A stretch of DNA of 15,228 bases from an uncultured Halioglobus sp. (GTDB lineage Bacteria; Pseudomonadota; Gammaproteobacteria; Pseudomonadales; Halieaceae), in assembly GCA_905480565.1 (NCBI GenBank), contig CAJQQW010000057.1, forward strand, positions 1 through 15,228. Reading direction: 5' to 3'. A model generated the notes under the pieces. It saw only the letters and a program-made list of their open reading frames with translations, ran no database searches and was not told the origin of the DNA. Each line of letters opens with the position of its first letter. Position 1 is the stretch's first letter. Positions 1 through 8,757 of the stretch are shown in pieces. The position numbers were made by a program, and so were the translations under genes.

Positions 1-2
1 GC

Positions 3-1007
3 TTTGGCGGTTGCACGTTCTGCTCTATCACTGAGCACGAGGGGCGCATTATCCAGAACCGCTCAGAGGATTCGATTCTTCGTGAAATCGAGCAGATTCG
101 TGACACCTCTCCGGCCTTTACGGGGGTCATTTCTGATCTCGGAGGTCCGACCGCCAATATGTGGCGCGTGGCCTGCAAGAGCAAGGAGATAGAAGCACAA
201 TGCCGTAAGCTCAGCTGTGTATTTCCTGCTATATGCAAAAATTTGAAGACGGATCAGACGCCCCTGGTCAATCTTTACCGCAAGGCCCGCGAAGTGCCGG
301 GTGTGAAGAAAGTGCTGATAGCCTCCGGAGTGCGCTACGATCTTGCGGTAGAGACACCTGAATACGTAGAAGAACTGGTGACGCACCACGTGGGGGGATA
401 CCTCAAGATCGCACCAGAGCACACGGAGGATGGCCCTCTTTCGCTGATGATGAAGCCCGGGATTGGCAGCTACGAACGCTTCAGGTCGATGTTTGAAAAG
501 TACTCCAAGGCCGCGGGGAAAAAACAGTTCCTTATTCCCTACTTTATTGCTGCGCATCCCGGCACCAGCGACCTCGACATGATGCACCTTGCCCTGTGGC
601 TGAAAGAAAATAAATACCGCGCGGACCAGGTGCAAACCTACTATCCGTCACCGATGGCCACTGCAACGGCGATGTACCACAGTGGATTAAACCCGCTACA
701 GCGAGTGCGGCGATCTTCATCCAGCATTGCCTCGATCAAGGGTCTATCGCAACGCAAGCTGCACAAGGCCTTTCTCCGTTACCACGACCCCGATAACTGG
801 CCTGTTTTGCGACGAGCTCTAAAGAAACTGGGTCGCGCAGACCTGATCGGCAACGGACAGCACCAGTTGATACCCACTCGGCAGCCAGCAAAGAGACACC
901 AGACGGTGAGCAATGGATCCAGGACCTTCACAACGCAACATCTTGGCCTCCCCAAAACACCGAGCCAATCCGGACGAACGACCGCCCGCGGCAGGCGACG
1001 AGACTGA
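3..1007 (+). CDS. ygiQ: YgiQ family radical SAM protein, C-terminal part (cut by window start)
   Basis: Only the last 334 residues are inside the window; E. coli YgiQ is about 740 residues, so a little over half is missing upstream. The frame opens with [15 protein letters not shown], which carries the second and third cysteines of a CxxxCxxC radical SAM iron-sulfur motif. The first two bases of the window (gc) fit the end of a TGC codon for the first cysteine. Further family landmarks are [11 protein letters not shown], the [12 protein letters not shown] segment, and [14 protein letters not shown] close to the C-terminal DUF3362-type region. The last 40 or so residues are basic and poorly conserved. 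Radical SAM enzymes cleave S-adenosylmethionine to start radical chemistry; the substrate of YgiQ is not established. It lies 40 bp upstream of ytfJ on the same strand. The identification is very secure; the chemistry is unknown. Confidence 0.96.
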   Translation, partial: FGGCTFCSITEHEGRIIQNRSEDSILREIEQIRDTSPAFTGVISDLGGPTANMWRVACKSKEIEAQCRKLSCVFPAICKNLKTDQTPLVNLYRKAREVPGVKKVLIASGVRYDLAVETPEYVEELVTHHVGGYLKIAPEHTEDGPLSLMMKPGIGSYERFRSMFEKYSKAAGKKQFLIPYFIAAHPGTSDLDMMHLALWLKENKYRADQVQTYYPSPMATATAMYHSGLNPLQRVRRSSSSIASIKGLSQRKLHKAFLRYHDPDNWPVLRRALKKLGRADLIGNGQHQLIPTRQPAKRHQTVSNGSRTFTTQHLGLPKTPSQSGRTTARGRRRD

Positions 1008-1047
1008 ACACCAATTCTTCCCAGTACCGTAAAAAGGAGCACCACCC

Positions 1048-1605
1048 ATGACATCACTACGAGTCCTCGCAACCCTGCTGCTGGCAATTGCCACCACAAA
1101 CAGCTTTGCCTCTGCCCTTTCCAAGGGTAACCCCCTGCCTACCCTTGAGATAACGGAGCGAGGCGAGCTGACCATGCAAGGCGATGAGTTTGCCTTCATC
1201 CCCTGGAATTCCGATACCACACGGGACACGGTGCATGTCATTCAGTATTTCGGCGCGACCCTCGGCGATCGCGATGTATTCAAACCGTTTACCGATATGC
1301 TGCAGGCCGAGTTGGCGCCGGGCACAGTGCACGTCTCTACGGTACTCAACCTGGACGCAGCCGTATGGGGTACTACAGGATTTGTCGTCTCAGAACTGAA
1401 GAAAAACAAGCAGCAGCATCCCGCGGCAACCATGGTTTTGGATGCAGACGGAGATGGCGTTGATACCTGGGCATTGGGTGAGGCAGGAACAGGCCTGATC
1501 ATCATGGATAAGAGCGGCACCGTTCAATACTTTTCTCTGGGTTCGCCTGATGAGAAGGACCTGGCGACGACACTCGAGCTCATCAAAACACTGTCGGGCA
1601 GCTGA
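1048..1605 (+). CDS. ytfJ: YtfJ-like periplasmic protein, thioredoxin-like fold without cysteines
   Basis: This 185-residue protein starts with a signal peptide: a short basic start, the hydrophobic stretch LATLLLAIATT, and a likely cleavage around SFASA, giving a periplasmic product. The mature part resembles E. coli YtfJ in order and length: a PLPTLEITERGEL segment near the start, FIPWNS, VHVIQYFGAT, then TVLNLDAAVWGT, an acidic DADGDGVDTW stretch, and GLIIMDKSGTVQYF near the end. The family is assigned a thioredoxin-like fold, but no cysteine is present anywhere, so it cannot act as a dithiol oxidoreductase. Its function is unknown. The start is well supported by AAGGAG at 1034-1039, 8 bp before the ATG. 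It is followed 62 bp later by the efflux pair on the same strand, so co-transcription is possible. A weak GCAGC-TGA-GCTGC inverted repeat overlaps the stop. Confidence 0.88.
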   Translation: MTSLRVLATLLLAIATTNSFASALSKGNPLPTLEITERGELTMQGDEFAFIPWNSDTTRDTVHVIQYFGATLGDRDVFKPFTDMLQAELAPGTVHVSTVLNLDAAVWGTTGFVVSELKKNKQQHPAATMVLDADGDGVDTWALGEAGTGLIIMDKSGTVQYFSLGSPDEKDLATTLELIKTLSGS

Positions 1606-1667
1606 GCTGCGCCATCTGTTGCGCCGGCACACGTAGCTAAATATTCGCGGGAACGGCAAGGTTCTTT

Positions 1668-2819
1668 ATGATGGTGATGCACAAGAAACTGCTCTACCCA
1701 ATCGTATTGTTACTGTGCGGCTTCCTGGCCGCTTACCTGATTTCCATCAGTAAGCCTGAGGTCGCACCGCAACCTTACGAACCCATTGTTCCAACTGTGC
1801 GGGTGGTTCCGGCGAAAGTATCCAACGAATATCTGGGAATAAACTCGCAGGGCACGGTGCAACCACGCAGCCAGAGCGAACTTATCCCTGAGGTCTCGGG
1901 CCGAGTGACATGGATCTCGCCCTCTCTGGTCAACGGCGGATCCTTCAAGGAAGGCGACGTGCTGTTACGCATTGACGATGCCGATTACCTGACGTTGCTG
2001 GAGCGCAGTGAAGCCGGCCTGCAACGCGCAGAAGTAGAGTACACTCTGGCCAGCGATGAACTCGAGCGGCTCATCAGCCTGCACGGACGGCAACTAGCCA
2101 GTCAACAGCAATTGGACACCTCGCGACGCGCAGCTCGAGTCAACAAGGCGAATCTACGAGATGCTGCCGCTGCATTAGAGCAGGCCCGCCGAGACCTCTC
2201 TCGCACTGAGCTCAAATCCCCCTTTGATGGCCTGGTGCGCAACGAACAGGTTGACCTGGGCCAGTTCGTCACACGGGGGCAGAGCATTGGTACTATTTAT
2301 GCCACCGATTATGTAGAGGTGCGACTTCCTATCTCCGCGGACCAACTGGGATTCCTCGGGCTGCCGATCTCAACCCGGGGCCTGATCCCCGAAGCCCTTA
2401 GACCTCCTGTCAGTATCGCCGCCGACTTTGGCGATACACGTCTCGTTTGGGAAGGGCAACTGGTGCGACTCGAAGCAGAGTTTGATGAACGCTCCCGTAT
2501 GGTCTATGGCGTCGCGCGACTACAACTGCATGAAGATGAGGAGAGCCCGATAGTCCCGGTGGGCCTGTTTGTACAGGCAGCCATACAGGGCCGTAATGTA
2601 GAAGGAATCATTCGTCTACCGCGCTCTGCAATGCGTGATGATAACCAGATCATGGTTGTAGATTCGGACAATCGCCTGCGCTTCCGCCAAATTTCTCTCC
2701 TGCGTTTGGAGCGCGACGACATACTGGTACGGGATGGGCTAAAAGAGGGGGAACTGGTGTGCGTCTCTCCCCTGCAAACTGTTGTTGATGGCATGCGTGT
2801 AAGCACGGTGATCGAGTAA
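1668..2819 (+). CDS. RND efflux periplasmic adaptor (membrane fusion protein, HlyD/AcrA type)
   Basis: A 383-residue periplasmic adaptor that should join the inner-membrane RND pump encoded directly downstream to an outer-membrane channel. Residues 7-27 form a hydrophobic anchor or uncleaved signal; the cysteine inside it lacks a good lipobox. The first lipoyl half-motif is around residues 70-105 (IPEVSGRV through GDVLLRIDD). It is followed by a helical hairpin, about 108-180, rich in Leu, Glu, Arg and Ala, and the second lipoyl half at about 184-210 (SPFDGLVRNEQVDLGQFV). Beta-barrel and membrane-proximal parts follow, ending in VDGMRVS. The start could be any of three close ATGs (1668, 1671, 1677); AAGG at 1658-1661 fits the first or second. 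The stop codon overlaps the ribosome-binding site of the pump gene, which favours translational coupling. The substrate cannot be read from the sequence. Confidence 0.93.
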   Translation: MMVMHKKLLYPIVLLLCGFLAAYLISISKPEVAPQPYEPIVPTVRVVPAKVSNEYLGINSQGTVQPRSQSELIPEVSGRVTWISPSLVNGGSFKEGDVLLRIDDADYLTLLERSEAGLQRAEVEYTLASDELERLISLHGRQLASQQQLDTSRRAARVNKANLRDAAAALEQARRDLSRTELKSPFDGLVRNEQVDLGQFVTRGQSIGTIYATDYVEVRLPISADQLGFLGLPISTRGLIPEALRPPVSIAADFGDTRLVWEGQLVRLEAEFDERSRMVYGVARLQLHEDEESPIVPVGLFVQAAIQGRNVEGIIRLPRSAMRDDNQIMVVDSDNRLRFRQISLLRLERDDILVRDGLKEGELVCVSPLQTVVDGMRVSTVIE

Positions 2820-2826
2820 GGCTTAC

Positions 2827-5800
2827 ATGCAAAAAATCATACCCTGGTTTGTCAATAACGCGGTAGCCGCCAATCTGTTAATGCTGATACTGATTGCCGG
2901 TGGCCTGCTCGCGCTGCCTCAAACACATCAGGAAGAATTTCCCACTCTTGACGTTGACGCTGTGAACATTCAGGTTCCCTACCTCGGCGCCGCACCCGCC
3001 GAAGTAGAATCCGCCGTCTGTGTTCGAATAGAAGAGGCTATAGAGGGCACGGAGGGCATCGACAAGGTCGTCTCGGAAGCCTCCGAAGGATACTGTTCTG
3101 TTACCGTTGAACTGGTCGCAGGCGTCGATAAGACAAAGGCCTCCAACGATATCAAAAGCAAGGTCGATGCAATCGACTCCTTTCCTGCTGAAACCGAGCG
3201 CCCGGTTACTCAGGAAATCAGTATTATGGCGACAGTGTTCCAGATCGCTATTTCGGGCCCCGCTGATGAGCGCACACTCAAATTGGTTGGCGAGAGGATA
3301 CGGGACGATATTGCTGCACTTCCCGGCGTGTCACAGGCTGTCCTGCAGTTCTCCCGGCCCTATGAGATATCAGTAGAGGTCTCAGAACAGACACTGCGTC
3401 GCCACGGTCTCACACTGGCCGCTATCGGGCAGGCAATAGCGCAGAGTTCACTCGATGTGCCGGGCGGCTCGATAAGGACAGAGGCAGGAGAAATATTGTT
3501 GCGCACTCGCGGCCAGGCGTATCGCGGGCGCGAGTTTGAGGACATCGTCGTACTCACCCGTATTGACGGTACCCGTGTCACTCTGGGCGAAATTGCGACC
3601 GTTATCGACGGCTTTAAGGACAGTGATCTACAGGCACGATTCGACGGGGATCCGGCAGTCTCTGTTAAGGTTTCTCGAGTTGGCGAGGAAGATATCATGC
3701 TCATCGCTGACAGGGTCAAGGCGTATCTGGTGCGAGCACAAGAGGAAGTTCCAGAGGGTATCGAACTGACGATATGGCAGGATGAGTCTCAGGATCTGGT
3801 AGATCGCCTGGACACCCTCTCGCGTAATGCCGTCAGCGGATTGCTACTCGTTCTGCTGGTTCTTGCGCTGTTTCTTCGTTTTCGCCTCGCGATGTGGGTG
3901 GCTGCAGGCATTCCCATTGCCCTGCTGGGGGCTGTTGCCCTGTTTCCGCTGACCGGCACATCGATCAGCACCATGACGGTAATGGCTTTTATTCTCGTAC
4001 TGGGTATTCTGGTTGATGATGCTATCGTGGTTGGGGAACGTGTTTACGCCCATGAACAGATGGGAAAACCGAGACTGGAAGCAGCCAGCGTCGGCACCCT
4101 GGAGGTTTCGCTGCCGGTGTTCTTCGGCGTGCTGACAACCATGGCAACCTTCCTGCCCATACTCAGCATACCGGGCCCCATCGGAGGGTTTTATCGACCA
4201 CTTGGATATACTGTAATGCTGGCACTCGTGTTCAGCCTGGTAGAATCGCAGCTCATCCTACCCTCACATCTGGCCCACCGGAGCCAAAAAAAACGCGGTT
4301 TATCTCATCCTCTCGTGCGCAGATGGCAAGCGCTGCAGGAGCGTCTATCCGCTGCCATGGAGCGTATGGCGAGTCATTACTATCTGCAGGCCATTACGAC
4401 CGCCCTGCAATGGCGCTATCTGACGATTAGTGCAGGGCTGGTAGTACTGCTAATCACTGCATCACTCTTCATAAGCGGGCGCATGCAGTTTCAGTTTTTT
4501 CCAGCGGTTGAGGGCACACATCTTTACGCCACACTGACCATGCCGGAGGGAACGCCAGTAGAAAAAACCGCAGAAGCGGTGGAACAGATTGAGGAAGCAG
4601 CCGAGCGATTGCGGCGCGAGCTTGATGCGAGCGTCGCCGATGGGGAACCCAGCAAGATTTCACATATTTTCAGCAGCATCGGTTCATTTATCCCCAAGGG
4701 CAGTATTGATGGCCGTGGGGAATCCCAAAGCAACCTGGCAGAAATCGGCATAGCGCTGAATCTTCCCAGGGACTATAGCGGCATCTCGACTAAACAGTAC
4801 GCCAACCGATGGCGCGATCTTACTGGCGGAATACCCGATGCCGTGGAGCTGGGGTTCACCTCAGAAGCCTTTGGCGTGGGCAAGGCAATTTCCTTTGAGC
4901 TTTACGGCAAAGATTTTAACGAGCTCCGCGACGCTGCTGCCGAGCTGCGCATAGCCCTGCAGGGATACAACGGTGTCATGGACGTAAGCGACTCTTTCCG
5001 CGGCGGCAAGCAGGAAGTGCAACTGACCCTTCTACCGGAAGCGCGAAATCTGGGGTTAACGCAGCAGGATCTCGGGCTGCAAATCCGCCAGGCATTTTAT
5101 GGCTACGAGGCACAACGATTGCAACGCGGCAAAAATGATGTTCGTGTGATGGTGCGTTTTCCCGAGGATGAAAGGCGCTCATTGGGAAACCTCGAGTCCA
5201 TGCGTATTCGCACCTCAGAGGGCATAGAGGTGCCGATTAGCAGTGTGGCGACTGCATCACTCGCCCGAGGTTATACAACTATTCGCCGTATGGATGGCCG
5301 CCGGGTCGTCACGGTAACAGCAGATGTCAATCGCACAATAACCACACCGGAAGCGATCATCGGGGCCATCACAGGCCAGGCGCTAGACGACATTTTGTCT
5401 CGTTACCCGGGTGTTAGTTTCGCGCTGGCCGGTGAGGCAGAGGAACGCAGCGAGTCGATGGGTGCGCTGGTGAGTACAGCAATGCTGGCCCTGCTTATCA
5501 TCTACGCCCTGCTCGCTATCCCCCTGAAATCTTATCTGCAACCCCTGGTCATCATGAGCGTCATTCCCTTTGGCGCGGTGGGAGCGATCCTGGGCCACTT
5601 GCTGCTGGGAATGCCACTGGTGTTCTTCTCCCTGTTGGGCATCGTTGCGCTATCCGGCGTCGTGGTCAATGCCAGCCTCGTGCTCGTCGATTGTATCAAT
5701 AAGCATCGCGCTACCGGTGAAAGCGTTATGTGGGCGGTGAGCCATGCCGGAAGCGTACGCTTTCGACCCATCGTTTTGACTAGCATCACTACTTTTGTTG

Positions 5801-6003
5801 GTCTCATACCGATCATGTCGGACGACACCATCTCGACACAAATTTTCATACCTATGGCGGTCTCACTCGCCTTTGGCGTGCTGCTGGGCACCGTCATTAC
5901 CTTGTTTCTGGTGCCGTGCTTTTATCTCGTGCTTGAAGATTTCGGCGCTTTCATCGATCGTTTTCGTGATTCAGACAAAGATCCAGCGACAATCCGACCG
6001 TAA
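2827..6003 (+). CDS. RND family efflux transporter permease (AcrB/HAE-like)
   Basis: The 1058-residue length and layout match proton-driven RND exporters. There is one membrane helix at the N-terminus (about 12-30), a large periplasmic loop, and a helix bundle at about 335-480 holding the TM4 aspartate pair D397-D398 in GILVDDAIVVGE. A second-half start helix sits at about 530-550, followed by a second large loop and the last helices at about 880-1035. The pump should take substrates from the periplasm or inner membrane and pass them to a TolC-like channel via the adaptor encoded 7 bp upstream. No channel gene is in the window. AAGG at 2818-2821 overlaps the adaptor stop and lies 5 bp before the ATG. 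In TM10 the segment SGVVVNASLVLVD (residues 943-955) has no lysine where AcrB has its proton-relay Lys940. Two cysteines, C65 and C90, lie in the first porter region. The family is certain; the substrate is unknown. Confidence 0.95.
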   Translation: MQKIIPWFVNNAVAANLLMLILIAGGLLALPQTHQEEFPTLDVDAVNIQVPYLGAAPAEVESAVCVRIEEAIEGTEGIDKVVSEASEGYCSVTVELVAGVDKTKASNDIKSKVDAIDSFPAETERPVTQEISIMATVFQIAISGPADERTLKLVGERIRDDIAALPGVSQAVLQFSRPYEISVEVSEQTLRRHGLTLAAIGQAIAQSSLDVPGGSIRTEAGEILLRTRGQAYRGREFEDIVVLTRIDGTRVTLGEIATVIDGFKDSDLQARFDGDPAVSVKVSRVGEEDIMLIADRVKAYLVRAQEEVPEGIELTIWQDESQDLVDRLDTLSRNAVSGLLLVLLVLALFLRFRLAMWVAAGIPIALLGAVALFPLTGTSISTMTVMAFILVLGILVDDAIVVGERVYAHEQMGKPRLEAASVGTLEVSLPVFFGVLTTMATFLPILSIPGPIGGFYRPLGYTVMLALVFSLVESQLILPSHLAHRSQKKRGLSHPLVRRWQALQERLSAAMERMASHYYLQAITTALQWRYLTISAGLVVLLITASLFISGRMQFQFFPAVEGTHLYATLTMPEGTPVEKTAEAVEQIEEAAERLRRELDASVADGEPSKISHIFSSIGSFIPKGSIDGRGESQSNLAEIGIALNLPRDYSGISTKQYANRWRDLTGGIPDAVELGFTSEAFGVGKAISFELYGKDFNELRDAAAELRIALQGYNGVMDVSDSFRGGKQEVQLTLLPEARNLGLTQQDLGLQIRQAFYGYEAQRLQRGKNDVRVMVRFPEDERRSLGNLESMRIRTSEGIEVPISSVATASLARGYTTIRRMDGRRVVTVTADVNRTITTPEAIIGAITGQALDDILSRYPGVSFALAGEAEERSESMGALVSTAMLALLIIYALLAIPLKSYLQPLVIMSVIPFGAVGAILGHLLLGMPLVFFSLLGIVALSGVVVNASLVLVDCINKHRATGESVMWAVSHAGSVRFRPIVLTSITTFVGLIPIMSDDTISTQIFIPMAVSLAFGVLLGTVITLFLVPCFYLVLEDFGAFIDRFRDSDKDPATIRP

Positions 6004-6042
6004 GCGAAGTGCAGATGGCACACGCGCAAGATGTATCAGCCT

Positions 6043-8601
6043 TTAACCGGCGTGCTTTCGTGTTGAACCGGTGGGCTGTGCAGTGAGTGGGTCATCCGGC
6101 CATGGGTGCTTCGGATAGCGCCCCCGCATTTCTCGCCTGACCTCGTCATAACCATTGCGCCAAAAACCGGCAAGATCCTGGGTAACCTGGAGGGGGCGCT
6201 GAGCCGGAGACAGCAAATGGATCTGCAGCAGCACACGCCCCTCCGCTACCGACGGCGTCTCTTCACAGCCGAACATTTCCTGCAGCTTGACCGCAAGCAC
6301 TGGGGGTTCCTCACAGTAATCAATTTTAATGCTGTTACCGGAGGGCGCAACCCAGCGTTCAGGTGCCAGACGCTCCAGCTCAAGAGGCAGCGGCCATGCC
6401 AGCAAAGCGCGTAAGACAACCTTCATATCAAGCTTCTGGAAATCTTCGAGGCGGCTGACTGGATCAAGATACGGTAACAGCCAGCTGTCCAATGTTGCCA
6501 GCAGGGCCGCATCAGACACATCCGGCCACGGGTTTCCCGTATCCGGTCTGGCATTGCGATGTAACAGCATTATCCTTGCGCGCCATTGCTGCAGGTTTGG
6601 ACTCCATGGAAGTATCCCCAGCCCTTTTTTACGCACCACTTCGAGGAGCGATTGCGCTCGCGCAGCACGAGGGATATCTTGCATCCGCTCCCGGAACAGG
6701 GCAATGCTGCCTACCATGCCTCGACGCTCTGCCACAAAGCGCCCTGCACGATCATCCCATTCGACAAACTCCTGCTTCTGTACCAGGGGGGACAGTATCT
6801 CCGAAAAACAGGCTGGGTTAAGGCGCGCGGCACTGTAGATTTTGTCGATAGGCTGTCCGACCTTCCCCCCCAAATCGGATACCGCAATCCACTGGTTACC
6901 CGCCAGGTTGTCACCGTCAGGCAGCACAGCTCTTCTGCCATTGGCCAGCTGGTACTCCAATCCGCCGGGTGACTGGAGTCGAGCAATGCGATCAGGGTAT
7001 GCACTGGCGATCAGCACACCCAATGTATCCTCCCCTTCAACGGAAACGCCGCAATTGCGCGATTTTTGTACATCTCGCGCAAGACGCCCGTAACGTCGCG
7101 CCTGCTTCCAGATCCTTTTGAACCAGCCCTGTAACGCTTGAGTGCAAAGTGATTCACCCATAAGAATATCCAGCGCAGGCAGAATATCCACACCGTGCGA
7201 TGAGACGGGATTACGCTCGGACAAAACAGCCGCCAACAGGCACGCCGTTTCGAGGCTCTGAATATCGCAACCCACTAATAACATGTGGGCAAGCCGCGGA
7301 TGCAATGGCATTTGCGCAAGACGCACACCGTGCGGCGTCAGCTGAAACCATCCTTCATTATTTTTGAAGGCCGCACCACATTGCTCCAACGTGCCGAGGG
7401 CCTGCCCATAGGTCGCCTCCGGGGGGGCCTGCGACCAGCGCAATTCTCGCGGATCCTTTACGCCCCAGGACAATAATTGGAGCGCCATTGGAGCGAGGTC
7501 TGATTGCAAAATCTCCGGTGTAGCGAGGGCCTCAAGACGTTCATGCTGTTGCTCGCTCCAAAGGCGGTAGCATACGCCTGGCGCCATACGTCCGGCACGG
7601 CCAAGCCGCTGCTCGGCCGAAGCCCGGGATACCCGCCGGGTGGTCAAGCGGGTGATGCCGCTTACAGGATCGAATACAGGCTCTCGCGCCAGGCCTGAAT
7701 CAAGCACCACATTCACACCTTCAATGGTAAGGCTCGTTTCTGCAACATTAGTAGCCAGCACGATTTTACGTTCGCCGGCGGGCGCAGGCGAGATTGCGCG
7801 CTGCTGTTGCTCCAGCGGCAAGCCGCCGTAAAGTGGCCGCAGCTGGATGGTCGAGTCATATCGCGCAAGCAGCCCGCTCAATGCTCTGCCCACCTCATTG
7901 ATTTCGCGCTGACCGGGCAGAAAAACCAATAGACTGCCGGTCTGCTCCTGCAGCGCGCGCTGTATTGCGTTTACCATGGGCGTGACGACAGGGTCACGCA
8001 ACGAACGTGCGCCGAGATAGAACTCCTTGACAGGAAACTGACGCCCTTCTGACGTGACGAGTGGCGCACCGCCCAACAGCGCGGACACCGCGCTGCCGTC
8101 AAGCGTTGCAGACATTACCAGCAACTTGAGAGCGGGGCTTTCACGCAGCATATCGCGCCCATGCAGACAGAGTGCCAAGCACAGATCGGAATCAAGATTG
8201 CGCTCGTGAAATTCATCAAAAATCACCAGCCCTACGTCCTCGAGGCCTGGGTCACGCTGCAGGCGCTGAGTAAGAATACCCTCCGTGATCACTTCAATCC
8301 GCGTCTTTTCACTGACCCGACTCTCCATGCGAATGCGATAGCCCACCGTCTCACCCACTTCCTCTGCAAGCAGCATGGACATCCGATGGGCCGCGGCGCG
8401 AGCGGCGATGCGCCGCGGCTCCAAAACGAGAATCTTACGGGCACCAAGCCATGACTGGTTCAACAGACCAAGGGGTACAAGTGTTGTTTTTCCTGCACCC
8501 GGCGGCGCCTGCAGCACGGCCTCGTCGGCCTCTTGCAGATGCTCTTTTAGTTCGTCGAGGGCGGCACGTATGGGTAGCTGATCAATTGTTTGCTGTCGCA
8601 T
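6043..8601 (-). CDS. hrpB: ATP-dependent RNA helicase HrpB (DEAH box)
   Basis: This 852-residue protein has the full set of DEAH helicase motifs. They are Walker A APPGAGKTT (residues 32-40), LEPRRIAARAAA (60-71), the DEFH form of the Walker B box (129-132), SATLD (164-168), LATNVAETSLTI (282-293) and QRLGRAGR (331-338). The DEFHER box and the C-terminal RYPKHPWPDDP segment distinguish HrpB from HrpA and other DEAH proteins. It should unwind or remodel RNA using ATP in the cytoplasm; its physiological targets in most bacteria are unclear. The gene converges on the RND pump with a 39 bp gap and diverges from nnrU. The ATG at 8601 has no recognisable Shine-Dalgarno sequence. It lies inside a long inverted repeat whose downstream arm is codons 2-4. 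No premature stop or frameshift was seen. Confidence 0.96.
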   Translation of the reverse strand: MRQQTIDQLPIRAALDELKEHLQEADEAVLQAPPGAGKTTLVPLGLLNQSWLGARKILVLEPRRIAARAAAHRMSMLLAEEVGETVGYRIRMESRVSEKTRIEVITEGILTQRLQRDPGLEDVGLVIFDEFHERNLDSDLCLALCLHGRDMLRESPALKLLVMSATLDGSAVSALLGGAPLVTSEGRQFPVKEFYLGARSLRDPVVTPMVNAIQRALQEQTGSLLVFLPGQREINEVGRALSGLLARYDSTIQLRPLYGGLPLEQQQRAISPAPAGERKIVLATNVAETSLTIEGVNVVLDSGLAREPVFDPVSGITRLTTRRVSRASAEQRLGRAGRMAPGVCYRLWSEQQHERLEALATPEILQSDLAPMALQLLSWGVKDPRELRWSQAPPEATYGQALGTLEQCGAAFKNNEGWFQLTPHGVRLAQMPLHPRLAHMLLVGCDIQSLETACLLAAVLSERNPVSSHGVDILPALDILMGESLCTQALQGWFKRIWKQARRYGRLARDVQKSRNCGVSVEGEDTLGVLIASAYPDRIARLQSPGGLEYQLANGRRAVLPDGDNLAGNQWIAVSDLGGKVGQPIDKIYSAARLNPACFSEILSPLVQKQEFVEWDDRAGRFVAERRGMVGSIALFRERMQDIPRAARAQSLLEVVRKKGLGILPWSPNLQQWRARIMLLHRNARPDTGNPWPDVSDAALLATLDSWLLPYLDPVSRLEDFQKLDMKVVLRALLAWPLPLELERLAPERWVAPSGNSIKIDYCEEPPVLAVKLQEMFGCEETPSVAEGRVLLQIHLLSPAQRPLQVTQDLAGFWRNGYDEVRREMRGRYPKHPWPDDPLTAQPTGSTRKHAG

Positions 8602-8630
8602 TGTGCGATTCTATCGAAGCGAGACAGCAA
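8590..8630 (-). promoter_or_regulatory. Inverted repeat bracketing the hrpB start codon
   Basis: TTGCTGTC at 8590-8597 and GACAGCAA at 8623-8630 are perfect 8-bp complements separated by 25 bp. In hrpB mRNA the 5' arm lies upstream of the start and the 3' arm covers codons 2-4, leaving the ATG (8601-8599) in the loop beside the stem. No ribosome-binding sequence is visible in front of the ATG. The repeat could fold the initiation region or be an operator. A TAGAAT hexamer just upstream of the ATG on the minus strand could be a -10 box, which would give a nearly leaderless mRNA lacking the 5' arm. Chance occurrence is possible. Confidence 0.3.
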
Positions 8631-8657
8631 CGGCTATCAGGAAATATGCCCCGAGAG

Positions 8658-8677
8658 GGTAGTTTTCGACAACTACC
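8658..8677. promoter_or_regulatory. Perfect 7-bp-arm inverted repeat (hairpin or operator) between hrpB and nnrU
   Basis: GGTAGTT (8658-8664) and AACTACC (8671-8677) are exact complements around the 6-base loop TTCGAC. No run of T follows on either strand, so it does not look like an intrinsic terminator. Its place between two divergent genes, about 57 bp upstream of the hrpB start and upstream of the hexamer repeat, fits a regulator binding site or a leader hairpin. Confidence 0.35.
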
Positions 8678-8713
8678 AGATTACTTTCTACGAGAGACCG
8701 CAATGTGTCGAGC

Positions 8714-8757
8714 TTGCCATTGCCATTGCCATTGCCATTGCCATTGCCATTGCCATT
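8714..8757. repeat. Hexanucleotide tandem repeat, seven copies of TTGCCA
   Basis: Seven perfect copies of TTGCCA occupy 8714-8755, followed by a partial TT at 8756-8757. The array lies in the hrpB-nnrU divergent intergenic region, directly upstream of the putative nnrU -10 box. TTGCCA differs from the consensus -35 box TTGACA at one position. Pure short tandem repeats like this commonly change copy number by replication slippage. An open frame reading through it would give alternating Ile-Ala or His-Cys, but no such frame looks like a real gene. Confidence 0.95.

Noticed and set aside
159..1007. ygiQ fragment starting at the internal ATG at 159
   Set aside because: The frame is open from base 3 and contains conserved radical SAM cysteines before that ATG, so it is a gene cut by the window edge and not a short gene.
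1598..1610. GCAGC-TGA-GCTGC hairpin at the ytfJ stop
   Set aside because: Only five base pairs and no T run, so not a credible terminator; likely chance.
6037..6078. Bulged inverted repeat (CAGCC/GGCTG with inner ACCGG/CCGGT) at the convergent RND-hrpB ends
   Set aside because: The arms are short with a 17-base loop and unequal bulge, and no T run follows on either strand. It is not convincing as a terminator and extends into the hrpB coding end.
8714..8757. CRISPR or mobile-element end
   Set aside because: The units are contiguous 6-mers without spacers, and no terminal inverted repeats, target duplication or transposase lie nearby.
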